Shown here: positions 1-7,940 of the stretch, one piece after another
How the letters are laid out: each line of letters begins with the position of its first letter
Numbering within the stretch: the first letter of the stretch is position 1
Origin: an uncultured bacterium
GTDB taxonomy: Bacteria > Bacillota_I > Bacilli_A > RFN20 > CAG-826
DNA length: 64,000 nt
Assembly (NCBI GenBank): GCA_949288485.1
Contig: CASEKC010000004.1
Location: forward strand, 62,001 to 126,000
Direction: 5' to 3'
Translations under genes and position numbers: made by a program
Notes under the pieces: generated by a model
Databases searched by the model: none
Told to the model about the DNA's origin: nothing
Seen by the model: only the letters and a program-made list of their open reading frames with translations

Positions 1-2340
1 ATGGATACAATCTTAAACTTAGGTTTAAATGATGCTTCTGTCGAATTATTAGCAAAAGCTAGCGGTAACGAAAGATTTGCTTACGATTCATATCGTAGAT
101 TTATCTTAATGTTCACAAACATTGCTAAAGGTCATCCAAGAACTAACATGGATAAAATGTTAGAAGAATTAAAAGAAACTAAAGGTTATAAACTTGATAG
201 TGATGTCCCAGCTGAAGATTTAAAAGAATTAGTTAAAAAATATAAAGAATATTATCACAACACATTCGGTGAAGACTTCCCAAGTGATCCATACGTTCAA
301 TTACACGAAGCAGTTACAGCTGTCTTTAGATCATGGGATAACGATAGAGCAAATGTTTACCGTAAGATGAATGGTATTCCTTATGAATGGGGTACAGCAG
401 TTAACGTCCAATCAATGGTTTTTGGTAACTTAAATGACAATTCCGGTACAGGTGTTGCTTTCTCAAGAGACCCATCAACAGGTAAAAAAGAAATCTATGC
501 TGAATACTTACCATGCGCTCAAGGTGAAGACGTTGTCGCAGGTATTAGAACACCAATGCATATCGATGAATTAAAGAGAAGAATGCCAGATGTTTATGAA
601 CAATTCGCAACAACAATTAAACAAATGGAAGCTCATTATAAAGATATGCAAGATATGGAATACACCGTTGAAAACGGAAAACTCTATTTCTTACAAACAA
701 GAAATGGTAAGAGAACAGCTCAAGCTTCATTACAAATCGCTTTCGATTTATTAGACGAAGGTGTTATTGATGAAGAAACAGCAGTTTGCAGAATCGAACC
801 ACAATTATTAGATTCTCTCTTACACCCAACATTCGATAAAGATGATTTAAAAGCTCATACAGCAATCGCTTCTGGTAACCCAGCTTCTCCAGGTGCAGGT
901 GTCGGTAAAATTGCTTTCGATGCTAAAGAAGCAGAAGAAAGACATGCAAATGGTGAAAAAATTGTCTTAGTTAGAGCTGAAACATCTCCAGAAGATATCG
1001 AAGGTATGGTCGCTGCAGAAGGTATCTTAACTATGAGAGGCGGTATGACTTCTCACGCAGCTGTCGTTGCTAGAGGTATGGGTAAATGCTGTATTACTGG
1101 TTGTAGCGCAGCTATCGTTGATGAAGAAGCTAGAACTCTTACAATCAATGGTAAAGTTTATACAGATAAAGATACGATCTCACTCAACGGTTCAACAGGT
1201 GATGTCTATGAAGGTGCACTTAAACTCGTCGAAGCTGATACATCATCAGGTAACTTCGGTAGATTAATGACCTTAGCTAACAAATATAAGAGATTATCAA
1301 TCAGAACAAATGCTGATACTCCACGTGATGCTATCCAAGCAGCTAAATTCGGAGCTGAAGGTATTGGCCTTTGTAGAACAGAACATATGTTCTTTGATAA
1401 AGATAGAATCTTCCATATGAGAAAAATGATTCTTTCTGATACAGTCGAAGAAAGAGAAGCAGCTTTAGCAGAACTTCTTCCATATCAAAGAAATGACTTC
1501 TATGGATTATATATGTCCATGAAAGATTTAGATGAAATCAATGTTAACATCAGATTACTTGACCCACCTCTCCACGAATTCTTACCTCAAGAAGAAGATA
1601 AGATTCAAGAATTAGCAACAGCTTTAAATAAGAGCGTTCAAGAAATCAAAGATAGAATCGCTTACTTACATGAATTCAACCCAATGATGGGCCACAGAGG
1701 ATGTAGATTAGACGTTTCTTATCCAGAAATTGGTAGAATGCAAGCAAGAGCTATTATGGAAGCAGCTATCCAAGCTAGTAAAGAATTAAAACGTGATATC
1801 CAACCAGAAATCATGATTCCATTAACTCTTGATCTTAAAGAATTCAAATTCGTTAAGAAAATTATTTGTGATGAAGCTGATAAAGTATTAGCAGAACACA
1901 ATTCTCACTTACATTACCATGTTGGTACAATGATTGAAATTCCACGTGCTGCTTTACTCTCAAGTGAAATCGCAAGTGAAGCTGAATTCTATTCATTCGG
2001 TACTAACGACTTAACACAAATGACATTTGGTTTCTCAAGAGATGATGCTTCTAAATTCTTACCAGATTACTATAGCAATAAGATTTTTGAAAGCGATCCA
2101 TTCCAAACTGTCGACCAAAAAGGTGTTGGTAAATTAATTAAAATGGCAGTTAAAGATGGTAAAGAAACACGTCCAAATCTCTTAACTGGTGTTTGTGGTG
2201 AACACGGTGGTGATCCAAGAAGTATTGAATTCTTCAATAGAGTTGGATTAGATTATGTCTCATGTTCTCCATATAGAGTCCCAATTGCAAGACTTGCAGC
2301 TGCTCAAGCTGAAATCTTACTTAAAAAAGAAGGTAAATAA
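1..2340 (+). CDS. ppdK: Pyruvate, phosphate dikinase, 5'-truncated by window edge
   Basis: Interconverts pyruvate + ATP + Pi and PEP + AMP + PPi; in anaerobes it commonly serves PPi-linked glycolysis. The visible 779 residues start inside the ATP-grasp domain (MDTILNLGLND normally sits near residue 100 of an ~880-residue enzyme), so the ATG at base 1 is internal and the true start lies upstream. The phosphohistidine swivel domain shows GGMTSHAAVVARGMG with the phospho-acceptor His at visible residue 352. The PEP/pyruvate barrel shows GLCRTEHMFF, FGTNDLTQMTFGFSRDD and the catalytic Cys732 in GVCGEHGGDP. Its codons use more C-ending forms (AAC, TTC, CTC) than neighbours, which suits high expression. 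A strong terminator follows. Confidence 0.97.
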   Translation: MDTILNLGLNDASVELLAKASGNERFAYDSYRRFILMFTNIAKGHPRTNMDKMLEELKETKGYKLDSDVPAEDLKELVKKYKEYYHNTFGEDFPSDPYVQLHEAVTAVFRSWDNDRANVYRKMNGIPYEWGTAVNVQSMVFGNLNDNSGTGVAFSRDPSTGKKEIYAEYLPCAQGEDVVAGIRTPMHIDELKRRMPDVYEQFATTIKQMEAHYKDMQDMEYTVENGKLYFLQTRNGKRTAQASLQIAFDLLDEGVIDEETAVCRIEPQLLDSLLHPTFDKDDLKAHTAIASGNPASPGAGVGKIAFDAKEAEERHANGEKIVLVRAETSPEDIEGMVAAEGILTMRGGMTSHAAVVARGMGKCCITGCSAAIVDEEARTLTINGKVYTDKDTISLNGSTGDVYEGALKLVEADTSSGNFGRLMTLANKYKRLSIRTNADTPRDAIQAAKFGAEGIGLCRTEHMFFDKDRIFHMRKMILSDTVEEREAALAELLPYQRNDFYGLYMSMKDLDEINVNIRLLDPPLHEFLPQEEDKIQELATALNKSVQEIKDRIAYLHEFNPMMGHRGCRLDVSYPEIGRMQARAIMEAAIQASKELKRDIQPEIMIPLTLDLKEFKFVKKIICDEADKVLAEHNSHLHYHVGTMIEIPRAALLSSEIASEAEFYSFGTNDLTQMTFGFSRDDASKFLPDYYSNKIFESDPFQTVDQKGVGKLIKMAVKDGKETRPNLLTGVCGEHGGDPRSIEFFNRVGLDYVSCSPYRVPIARLAAAQAEILLKKEGK

Positions 2341-2372
2341 TTAATTTTATCTATCTTATATAAAGACTAACA

Positions 2373-2405
2373 AAAAGAGGCTAACTTAATGGTTAGTCTC
2401 TTTTA
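2373..2405 (+). terminator. Rho-independent terminator of ppdK
   Basis: GAGGCTAAC and GTTAGTCTC pair (one G-U) around a 6-base loop and are followed by TTTTAATTT, 37 bases after the ppdK stop. Confidence 0.85.
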
Positions 2406-2454
2406 ATTTATAAATTTTATCTTTATAATTTAATCAATAAGGTAAGGTAATAAT

Positions 2455-2898
2455 ATGAAATTTTGTGTTGAATGTGGAAGAAAGCTTGAAGATGATACTA
2501 AATTTTGTCCTAGTTGTGGTAAAAAACAACCTTCTTTAGAAGAAGATAATTTATTTGATAATAATGAAAATAATATTAACAATAATGAAAATGAAGATAT
2601 AAAAGAAGAAATTAATGAAGAAAATAATGATGTTATTTTAAATAATAACACTATTACTATTGAAGAATATAATGATGAAAACAAAGGTAAAGCTAGTTTA
2701 GTTTTAGGAATATTATCAATTATTTTTTCTTTACTTCTTGTTTCTTCGCCAATTGGTTTAATATTAGGTATAATTGGTTTATTAACTTCTAAAAATGGAA
2801 GATATAAATCACTTAACGCTATTGGAATAATTATTTTCCTTGTAGAAGCAATTATACTTTTAATTGGTTTAATAATTTATTATTTATCAAGTATTTAA
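2455..2898 (+). CDS. Zinc-ribbon membrane protein of unknown function
   Basis: 147 residues. The N-terminus is a double CxxC zinc ribbon (CVECGRKL...CPSCGKKQ, residues 4-25) of the kind annotated zinc_ribbon_2. An acidic, Asn-rich linker (about 30-75) follows, then a hydrophobic C-terminal half with two or three membrane spans (about 80-115 and 120-147). This layout resembles zinc-ribbon plus DUF4190-like small membrane proteins. No catalytic motif is visible and I assign no function. A TATAAT-like hexamer lies about 30 bases upstream and AAGG about 12 bases before the ATG. It converges on ispE across a shared hairpin. Confidence 0.8.
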   Translation: MKFCVECGRKLEDDTKFCPSCGKKQPSLEEDNLFDNNENNINNNENEDIKEEINEENNDVILNNNTITIEEYNDENKGKASLVLGILSIIFSLLLVSSPIGLILGIIGLLTSKNGRYKSLNAIGIIIFLVEAIILLIGLIIYYLSSI

Positions 2899-2899
2899 A

Positions 2900-2926
2900 A
2901 AAATGTCGATTAATTCGACATTTTTT
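2900..2926. terminator. Bidirectional terminator between convergent genes
   Basis: AAATGTCGA and TCGACATTT pair around a 5-base loop, with A and T tracts on both sides. It lies between the ends of the zinc-ribbon gene (+) and ispE (-) and serves both. Confidence 0.85.
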
Positions 2927-3776
2927 ATTTAATTAATTTAGTTAATATAGTTTGATATCCTTTAAAATAAAGTTCTTTTTCTGCTTTTTTTAATAATTTA
3001 GTATTTGTAGAAATTGCAAAGATAGTTGAGCCACTTCCACTCATTGAAACAACTTCAAATCCATATTTTTTAACATCATTAAAGGTGTCAATAATTTTTT
3101 CTTGTAAGATAGAAGCAGGTTTATATAATGAATTAAAAACATTTTTTCCAAGTTCAGTTAAATCTTCATTAATAAATAATTTTAAAACATTTGTTAAATC
3201 ACCAGTTTCCAAACTATATTTATCAGCTTCTTTAAAGACTTGTTCTGTTGATGATCCATAAATCGATTTTACTAATAAAACATAATATGTTTTTGGAATT
3301 TCAATAAAGGTTAATTCATCACCTCTTCCTTTTACAATAGCAGGTTTATTATAAAATTGAACAAGAACATCACTTCCTATTGAATTACAAATTTCTTTAA
3401 TTTCTTCTTCACTTGGATGAAGATTAAAAAGACGAATAATTCCTCTAAAAGCTGCTGCAGCATCGGCACTTCCTCCGCCAAGTCCAGCTTGAAGAAAAAT
3501 ATTTTTATGTATTTCAACACTTAAATTTACTTTAAAATGAAATTTATTTCTACATGCATCAATCATTTTATGAACAAGATTATATTTTGAAATTCTCAAT
3601 GAAAAATCATCACAAACAACGAAATCGTCTGGAGTTGTTTTTGGTAATATAGAAATAACTAAAGTATCATGAAGTTCAACTGGTAAAACAATTGATTCTA
3701 ATTCATGATATCCATCTTTTCTTAATCCTAAACAATTAAGAGATAAATTTATTTTGGCATTTGCTTTTTCTATCAT
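2925..3776 (-). CDS. ispE: 4-diphosphocytidyl-2-C-methyl-D-erythritol kinase
   Basis: GHMP-family kinase that phosphorylates CDP-methylerythritol in the MEP route to isoprenoids; cytoplasmic. 283 residues, the family norm. KANAKINLSL lies at the N-terminus, the GHMP ATP loop LQAGLGGGSADAAAAF around residue 95, and the C-terminal Gly-rich motif VSMSGSGSTIFA near 243. Its ATG lies 10 bases after the rsmA stop, so it is the last gene of the mnmE-tatD-rnmV-rsmA-ispE unit. Its presence implies the MEP rather than the mevalonate pathway. Confidence 0.95.
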   Translation of the reverse strand: MIEKANAKINLSLNCLGLRKDGYHELESIVLPVELHDTLVISILPKTTPDDFVVCDDFSLRISKYNLVHKMIDACRNKFHFKVNLSVEIHKNIFLQAGLGGGSADAAAAFRGIIRLFNLHPSEEEIKEICNSIGSDVLVQFYNKPAIVKGRGDELTFIEIPKTYYVLLVKSIYGSSTEQVFKEADKYSLETGDLTNVLKLFINEDLTELGKNVFNSLYKPASILQEKIIDTFNDVKKYGFEVVSMSGSGSTIFAISTNTKLLKKAEKELYFKGYQTILTKLIK

Positions 3777-3786
3777 ATCGAAATAA

Positions 3787-4611
3787 TTATAAAGAAATTA
3801 TATTAAGTTTCAATAACTCTTTAGTTAATTTTTCAAAATCATTTACACTTAATTCTTCTGCACGCATATTTTCTTTTAAAGAAACATTATTTAAAACATT
3901 TTTAATAACATTTTCATCATTAATCATTGTTTTTAAATTATTAAAAATAGTTTTCCTTCTTAATTTAAATAAAGTTTTACTAACCCTTAATAAAGCTAAA
4001 TTAAATTTATAATCACTATTTTCTTTTTTTGTAATTTTAAAAACTATTGAATCGACATTTGGCATCGGGAAAAAGTTATTTTTGGATACTAAAAATAATT
4101 TTTTAACATCGAATCCATAATTTATTAATATATTTAATGCATTATAGTCTTTTCCTTTTAAAGAAAGTAAACGATTTAAAGCTTCGTTTTGAACCATAAA
4201 TACTCCTTCTTTAAAATTAGAAAAATCTTTTAAAATATGTTCAATTATTTCAGTTGTTATATAGTATGGTAAATTTCCAATTATTTTAGAAAAAGAATAA
4301 TCTTTAAATGTTAAAAAATTACCTTTAATAACTGTTAAATTTGTTTTATTTGAATAACAATTATTTAAAAAATTAACAAACTTTTGATCATATTCTACAA
4401 CAGTTAAGCAAATATTTTTATTTAATAATTCACCTGTTAATGCTCCAAGTCCTGGACCGATTTCTAATATATTTTCATTATCTTCAATAGATAAAGAATT
4501 AACAATATCCGTTATTACTTTTTGATCAATTAAGAAATTTTGGCCTAATTCTTTTTTTGCATGAGAAAATTCTAAATTAAAAAAATCTTTTATTTCATCC
4601 TTATTTAACAT
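3787..4611 (-). CDS. rsmA: 16S rRNA adenine(1518/1519)-N6 dimethyltransferase
   Basis: KsgA/RsmA, which dimethylates two adjacent adenines in helix 45 of 16S rRNA late in 30S assembly. 274 residues. Motifs are GQNFLIDQ (about 23-30), the SAM-binding loop ILEIGPGLGALTGELL (about 48-63) and the catalytic motif NLPYYITTEI. The start lies inside the end of rnmV (11-base overlap), which suggests translational coupling. This pairing with rnmV is widespread in Firmicutes and joins 5S and 16S rRNA maturation. Confidence 0.96.
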   Translation of the reverse strand: MLNKDEIKDFFNLEFSHAKKELGQNFLIDQKVITDIVNSLSIEDNENILEIGPGLGALTGELLNKNICLTVVEYDQKFVNFLNNCYSNKTNLTVIKGNFLTFKDYSFSKIIGNLPYYITTEIIEHILKDFSNFKEGVFMVQNEALNRLLSLKGKDYNALNILINYGFDVKKLFLVSKNNFFPMPNVDSIVFKITKKENSDYKFNLALLRVSKTLFKLRRKTIFNNLKTMINDENVIKNVLNNVSLKENMRAEELSVNDFEKLTKELLKLNIISL

Positions 4612-5143
4612 CTTTTAATACCTCCAAAATTTCATTTTTGCTAATTTTAAGCATATTTAATCTTTTTAAAAAAGTTTTTGAATTTGTAAAACCTAGATGA
4701 AAATATTCAGATAGATATTTTCTTTTGGAAAACGAATCATCATTTCCAGTTAAACCTAATTCATAAAGATCAAAACTAGTTAAATTTCCTTTGTTTAATT
4801 CATCAAATTTCTGAGCATTTTTTAACGCTAATAGAATTTCTTCTTTACTTGATTCAGCTACTCCAACTTTGTTATTTTTTATTGAAAATTCTTTTCTTAC
4901 AAAAGAATTTAACGCTCCTTTGCAATGTTCATTAATTTTATTTCTAATTTGTATACCAGGAAAGTCTGGATCTGTAAGAATTATAACCTTTCCACGTGAA
5001 AGATATGAATTTATAAAATCAAAATCTTTTTGTTCTATTGCAGAACCATTAACTGAATAAAAGTCAGCATCAATAAAGGAAGTTAATAAATCTATATCAC
5101 TTTTCCCTTCAACAACTATTAAAGCATTTATTTTAGTTTTCAT
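4601..5143 (-). CDS. rnmV: Ribonuclease M5 (5S rRNA maturation)
   Basis: Toprim-domain nuclease that trims 5S rRNA precursors. I place the start at 5143 (MKTKINALIVVEGKSD), 180 residues, because the Toprim fold begins at once there. The longer frame to 5200 only adds a basic, hydrophobic tail overlapping tatD. The Toprim glutamate is in VVEGKSD and the acidic pair in ILTDPDFPGIQIRNKI. It overlaps tatD by 11 bases upstream and rsmA by 11 bases downstream, so the three genes are translationally coupled. Confidence 0.93.
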   Translation of the reverse strand: MKTKINALIVVEGKSDIDLLTSFIDADFYSVNGSAIEQKDFDFINSYLSRGKVIILTDPDFPGIQIRNKINEHCKGALNSFVRKEFSIKNNKVGVAESSKEEILLALKNAQKFDELNKGNLTSFDLYELGLTGNDDSFSKRKYLSEYFHLGFTNSKTFLKRLNMLKISKNEILEVLKDVK

Positions 5144-5918
5144 AAGTTTCCACGTGAAAAATATTAATTGAATTTTTATAAACTTCTTCTTCAAAAACAT
5201 CTATATCCATATTTAATAAATTGCTTGCAAAAATTGAAGTATTTTTAATAAATTTTGGTTCATTTAACTTTCCACGATATGGCATAGGTGCTAAATATGG
5301 AGCATCAGTTTCTAAAACTATACTATTTAATGGTATAGAGGTTAATACTTGCTTAGTAACAATACTATTTTTAAAGGTTAATACACCACCAAAAGCTATT
5401 TTATAACCTAATTTTATAAATTCTTTAGCCATTTCTAAACTACCAGAATAGCAATGCATTACACCTTTCTCTTTAACTGGATGTTTTTTTAAAATATCAA
5501 AGGTATCTTGAATTGCATCGCGACAATGAATCGTTAAAGGTAAATTATATTTATTTGCTAAATCAATATGTTTTATAAACATATCTTTTTGTTTAATTTT
5601 TATTTCTTCTTCTTTTTCCCAATAATAATCTAAACCAGTCTCTCCGATTGCGAGTATTTTATTAGAAAATTTTAATAAATATTCTAACTTAGAAAAAATT
5701 TCATCATTAAATGATTTATGTTCAGTTGGCATAATTGCTATTGAAGCAAAAATTTCTTCATATTTATTTGCTAATTCAACAGCCTTTTTGGAGGATTCAT
5801 AATCCCATCCAACACATAAAAACTTATTAATCCCATTTTCTTTAGCTTCTTTTAAATATAGATCTAAATTTTCTAATAATCTTGGTTCGTTAAGATGAAT
5901 ATGTGTATCAAAAATCAT
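5133..5918 (-). CDS. tatD: TatD-family metal-dependent hydrolase/DNase
   Basis: TIM-barrel metallohydrolase of the YcfH/TatD group, with 3'-exonuclease or general hydrolase activity. 261 residues, normal length. Metal ligands are visible in DTHIHL (N-terminus), ETGLDYYW (about 93), TIHCRDA (about 129) and ETDAPYLAP (about 203). Only one base separates it from the mnmE stop, and its 3' end overlaps rnmV. In B. subtilis the same tatD-rnmV-rsmA string sits next to metG on the other side of the origin; here it has joined mnmE. Confidence 0.94.
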   Translation of the reverse strand: MIFDTHIHLNEPRLLENLDLYLKEAKENGINKFLCVGWDYESSKKAVELANKYEEIFASIAIMPTEHKSFNDEIFSKLEYLLKFSNKILAIGETGLDYYWEKEEEIKIKQKDMFIKHIDLANKYNLPLTIHCRDAIQDTFDILKKHPVKEKGVMHCYSGSLEMAKEFIKLGYKIAFGGVLTFKNSIVTKQVLTSIPLNSIVLETDAPYLAPMPYRGKLNEPKFIKNTSIFASNLLNMDIDVFEEEVYKNSINIFHVETYEN

Positions 5919-5919
5919 A

Positions 5920-7242
5920 TTATTTACCTACACAAAAACGAGAAAATATTTCTTTAGCAATATCAAAATCATGATCTTCGCCAGTTAAAGATAATAAAGA
6001 CAAATACATATCTTTAATATCAGCACTTAATAAATCAATAGATAAGTCATTTTCATTATCTTGTTTGACTTTTTTCATCATTTCTAAAATATTTTTTAAA
6101 ATTCCAAGTTCTCTAACGTTTGAAATTGATGGATTTTCATAATTTTCTTTTGATAAATTTAATTCTTGTAAAATAGCTTTTTTAAGATTATCGATTTCAT
6201 TATTTAACGCTGAAATATATAGTTGATTATCATCTTTTTTATTAATTAAATCAGCTTTATTATTAACGATTATATATTTTTTATCTTTAATTAAAGACAA
6301 TATTTCTTTATCTTCATCATCAAAAGTTGAATTGTCAAAAACAGCGATAACTAAATCAGCATCATTAAGTTTTTTAATACTTTTATTGATGCCAATTCCT
6401 TCGATTATATCGTCACTTTCTCTAATTCCAGCAGTATCAAAAAGATTAATAACTACACCATTTAAAACAAATTTTCCTTCAACAACATCACGTGTAGTGC
6501 CTTTTATATCACTAACAATTGCTTTATCTTCGTTTAATAAAGCATTTAAAATAGAAGATTTTCCAACATTTGGTTTTCCAACGATTGCAACGTTGATACC
6601 ATCTCTAATAATATTTCCTTTATTTCCGTTTTTAATCAATTCTTCGATATAATTAATATTTTTATTCATTATAAAATCTATTTTTTCTTTATTAACTTGT
6701 TCAATATCTTCATATTCAGGATAATCAATATTTACTTCAATTAAACTTAATAAATCACCTAAATCTTTTTTAATAGGATTAATAAGTTTAGAAGTAGATC
6801 CATCTAAAGACATTAAAGCAATCTTTTTTGATTCTTTAGATTCAGCATTAATTAAATCATTAATAGATTCAGCTTGAATTAAATCCATTTTCCCATTCAT
6901 ATAAGCACGGGAAGTAAATTCTCCTCCACTAGCTAATCTAGCACCGTTTTTTAAAGCTAATTCTATAATTTGATTAAAAATAATTGGTGAACCATGAGAA
7001 ATTATTTCAACACTATCTTCTCCAGTAAAAGATTTTGGTCCTTTATAGGCTAAAAGTATTACTTCATCTATTTTTTCTTCCCTATCAACAATATATCCAT
7101 ACAAAATTGTAGATCTATCAACATTTATTTCTTTAGAAAAAAACGATGAACAGATCTTAAAACAATCTTCACCACTTAATCGAATAATAGCTAAAGCACT
7201 TCTCATAGGAGGTGTAGCTAAAGCAACAATAGTTTCTAACAT
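5920..7242 (-). CDS. mnmE: tRNA modification GTPase MnmE
   Basis: GTPase that, with MnmG, installs the 5-carboxymethylaminomethyl group on wobble U34 of tRNAs. 440 residues. The N-terminal folate-binding domain opens TIVALATPP. The G domain carries GKPNVGKSSILNALL (about 215), DTAG (about 267) and NKAD (about 325). The protein ends with the catalytic motif FCVGK. No mnmG or rsmG follows, unlike the usual near-origin order. The start lacks a Shine-Dalgarno and lies 6 bases after a perfect TATAAT on the minus strand, so the mRNA is probably leaderless. Confidence 0.97.
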   Translation of the reverse strand: MLETIVALATPPMRSALAIIRLSGEDCFKICSSFFSKEINVDRSTILYGYIVDREEKIDEVILLAYKGPKSFTGEDSVEIISHGSPIIFNQIIELALKNGARLASGGEFTSRAYMNGKMDLIQAESINDLINAESKESKKIALMSLDGSTSKLINPIKKDLGDLLSLIEVNIDYPEYEDIEQVNKEKIDFIMNKNINYIEELIKNGNKGNIIRDGINVAIVGKPNVGKSSILNALLNEDKAIVSDIKGTTRDVVEGKFVLNGVVINLFDTAGIRESDDIIEGIGINKSIKKLNDADLVIAVFDNSTFDDEDKEILSLIKDKKYIIVNNKADLINKKDDNQLYISALNNEIDNLKKAILQELNLSKENYENPSISNVRELGILKNILEMMKKVKQDNENDLSIDLLSADIKDMYLSLLSLTGEDHDFDIAKEIFSRFCVGK

Positions 7243-7254
7243 ATATTGATTATA
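7243..7254 (-). promoter_or_regulatory. -10 element of a probable leaderless mnmE promoter
   Basis: On the minus strand TATAAT (7254-7249) is followed by CAATAT and then the mnmE ATG. A start site 6-7 bases after the -10 would fall on the ATG. No clear -35 is seen; that region is occupied by the jag terminator. Confidence 0.55.
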
Positions 7255-7284
7255 ATAAAAAAGGAGAATTAATTCTCCTTATTT
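7255..7284 (-). terminator. Terminator between jag and mnmE
   Basis: A perfect 20-base palindrome (AAGGAGAATT + AATTCTCCTT, 7261-7280) contains part of the jag stop codon. On the minus strand it is followed by six T and then directly by the mnmE -10 element, so one 40-base stretch ends one transcript and starts the next. Confidence 0.75.
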
Positions 7285-7938
7285 TTCTTCTCCTTGTGAA
7301 ACTTCTTCAATATGGATATTGCTTGTAGGAGCATTTCCGCCAACATATTTGACAACAATTGCTCTATCTTTTCCATCTCCAATTGATTCAGTTTTAATAT
7401 TTTTCCATGTTGTTAAAGCGTTGTGAACTTTTTTTCTTTCATCTGGAGTCATTGGTTCAAGTTTAATATCAACGTGTGTTCTTGAAACTTCTTTAGCAGC
7501 TCTTTTAGCAACTGCGACGACACGTGCATATTTTTTATCTTTATAATCACCAATATCTAATAAAATTCTGAATTTTCTTTTAAATTTAGAAGAAACAGCA
7601 AGTTTTGTTAATTCGTTTAATGATTGTAACGTTTGGCCATTTTTACCAATTAATAATGAATTGCGATCCGTTTCAATTAAAATTTTAATTAGTCCATTTC
7701 TAAAGAATGCTTTTAATGAAACTTCAATTCCTAAGCCATCTTTAATGACACCTTGAATATAGTTTTGAGTATATTCAATAACATCAGCTGTATCATATAC
7801 AACAATGATAGCTTTTTTTGTAAATAAACCTTTTTTCTCTTCCTCTACTTCATAAAGTAATTCTTCAACAGGAAGATTTAATTCTGTACTTGCGTTTTTT
7901 AATGCGTCTTCTACAGTTTTTGCACTAAATCTATTCAT
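7279..7938 (-). CDS. jag: RNA-binding protein Jag/KhpB (EloR)
   Basis: 219-residue RNA-binding protein linked in Firmicutes to control of cell elongation and usually encoded after yidC. Order: Jag-N domain (about 1-50, SAKTVEDALKNASTELNLP), a KH domain with LIGKNGQTLQSLNELTKLAV (about 117-136), and a C-terminal R3H domain with RTHVDIKLEPMTPDERKKVH. Two bases separate it from yidC, so it is part of the rpmH-rnpA-yidC-jag operon, which ends at the palindrome over its stop codon. Confidence 0.94.
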   Translation of the reverse strand: MNRFSAKTVEDALKNASTELNLPVEELLYEVEEEKKGLFTKKAIIVVYDTADVIEYTQNYIQGVIKDGLGIEVSLKAFFRNGLIKILIETDRNSLLIGKNGQTLQSLNELTKLAVSSKFKRKFRILLDIGDYKDKKYARVVAVAKRAAKEVSRTHVDIKLEPMTPDERKKVHNALTTWKNIKTESIGDGKDRAIVVKYVGGNAPTSNIHIEEVSQGEEK

Positions 7939-7940
7939 TT

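Noticed and set aside
6332-6652. 106-codon plus-strand frame inside mnmE
   Set aside because: Antisense to the MnmE G domain with no start signals; explained by codon bias of the real gene.
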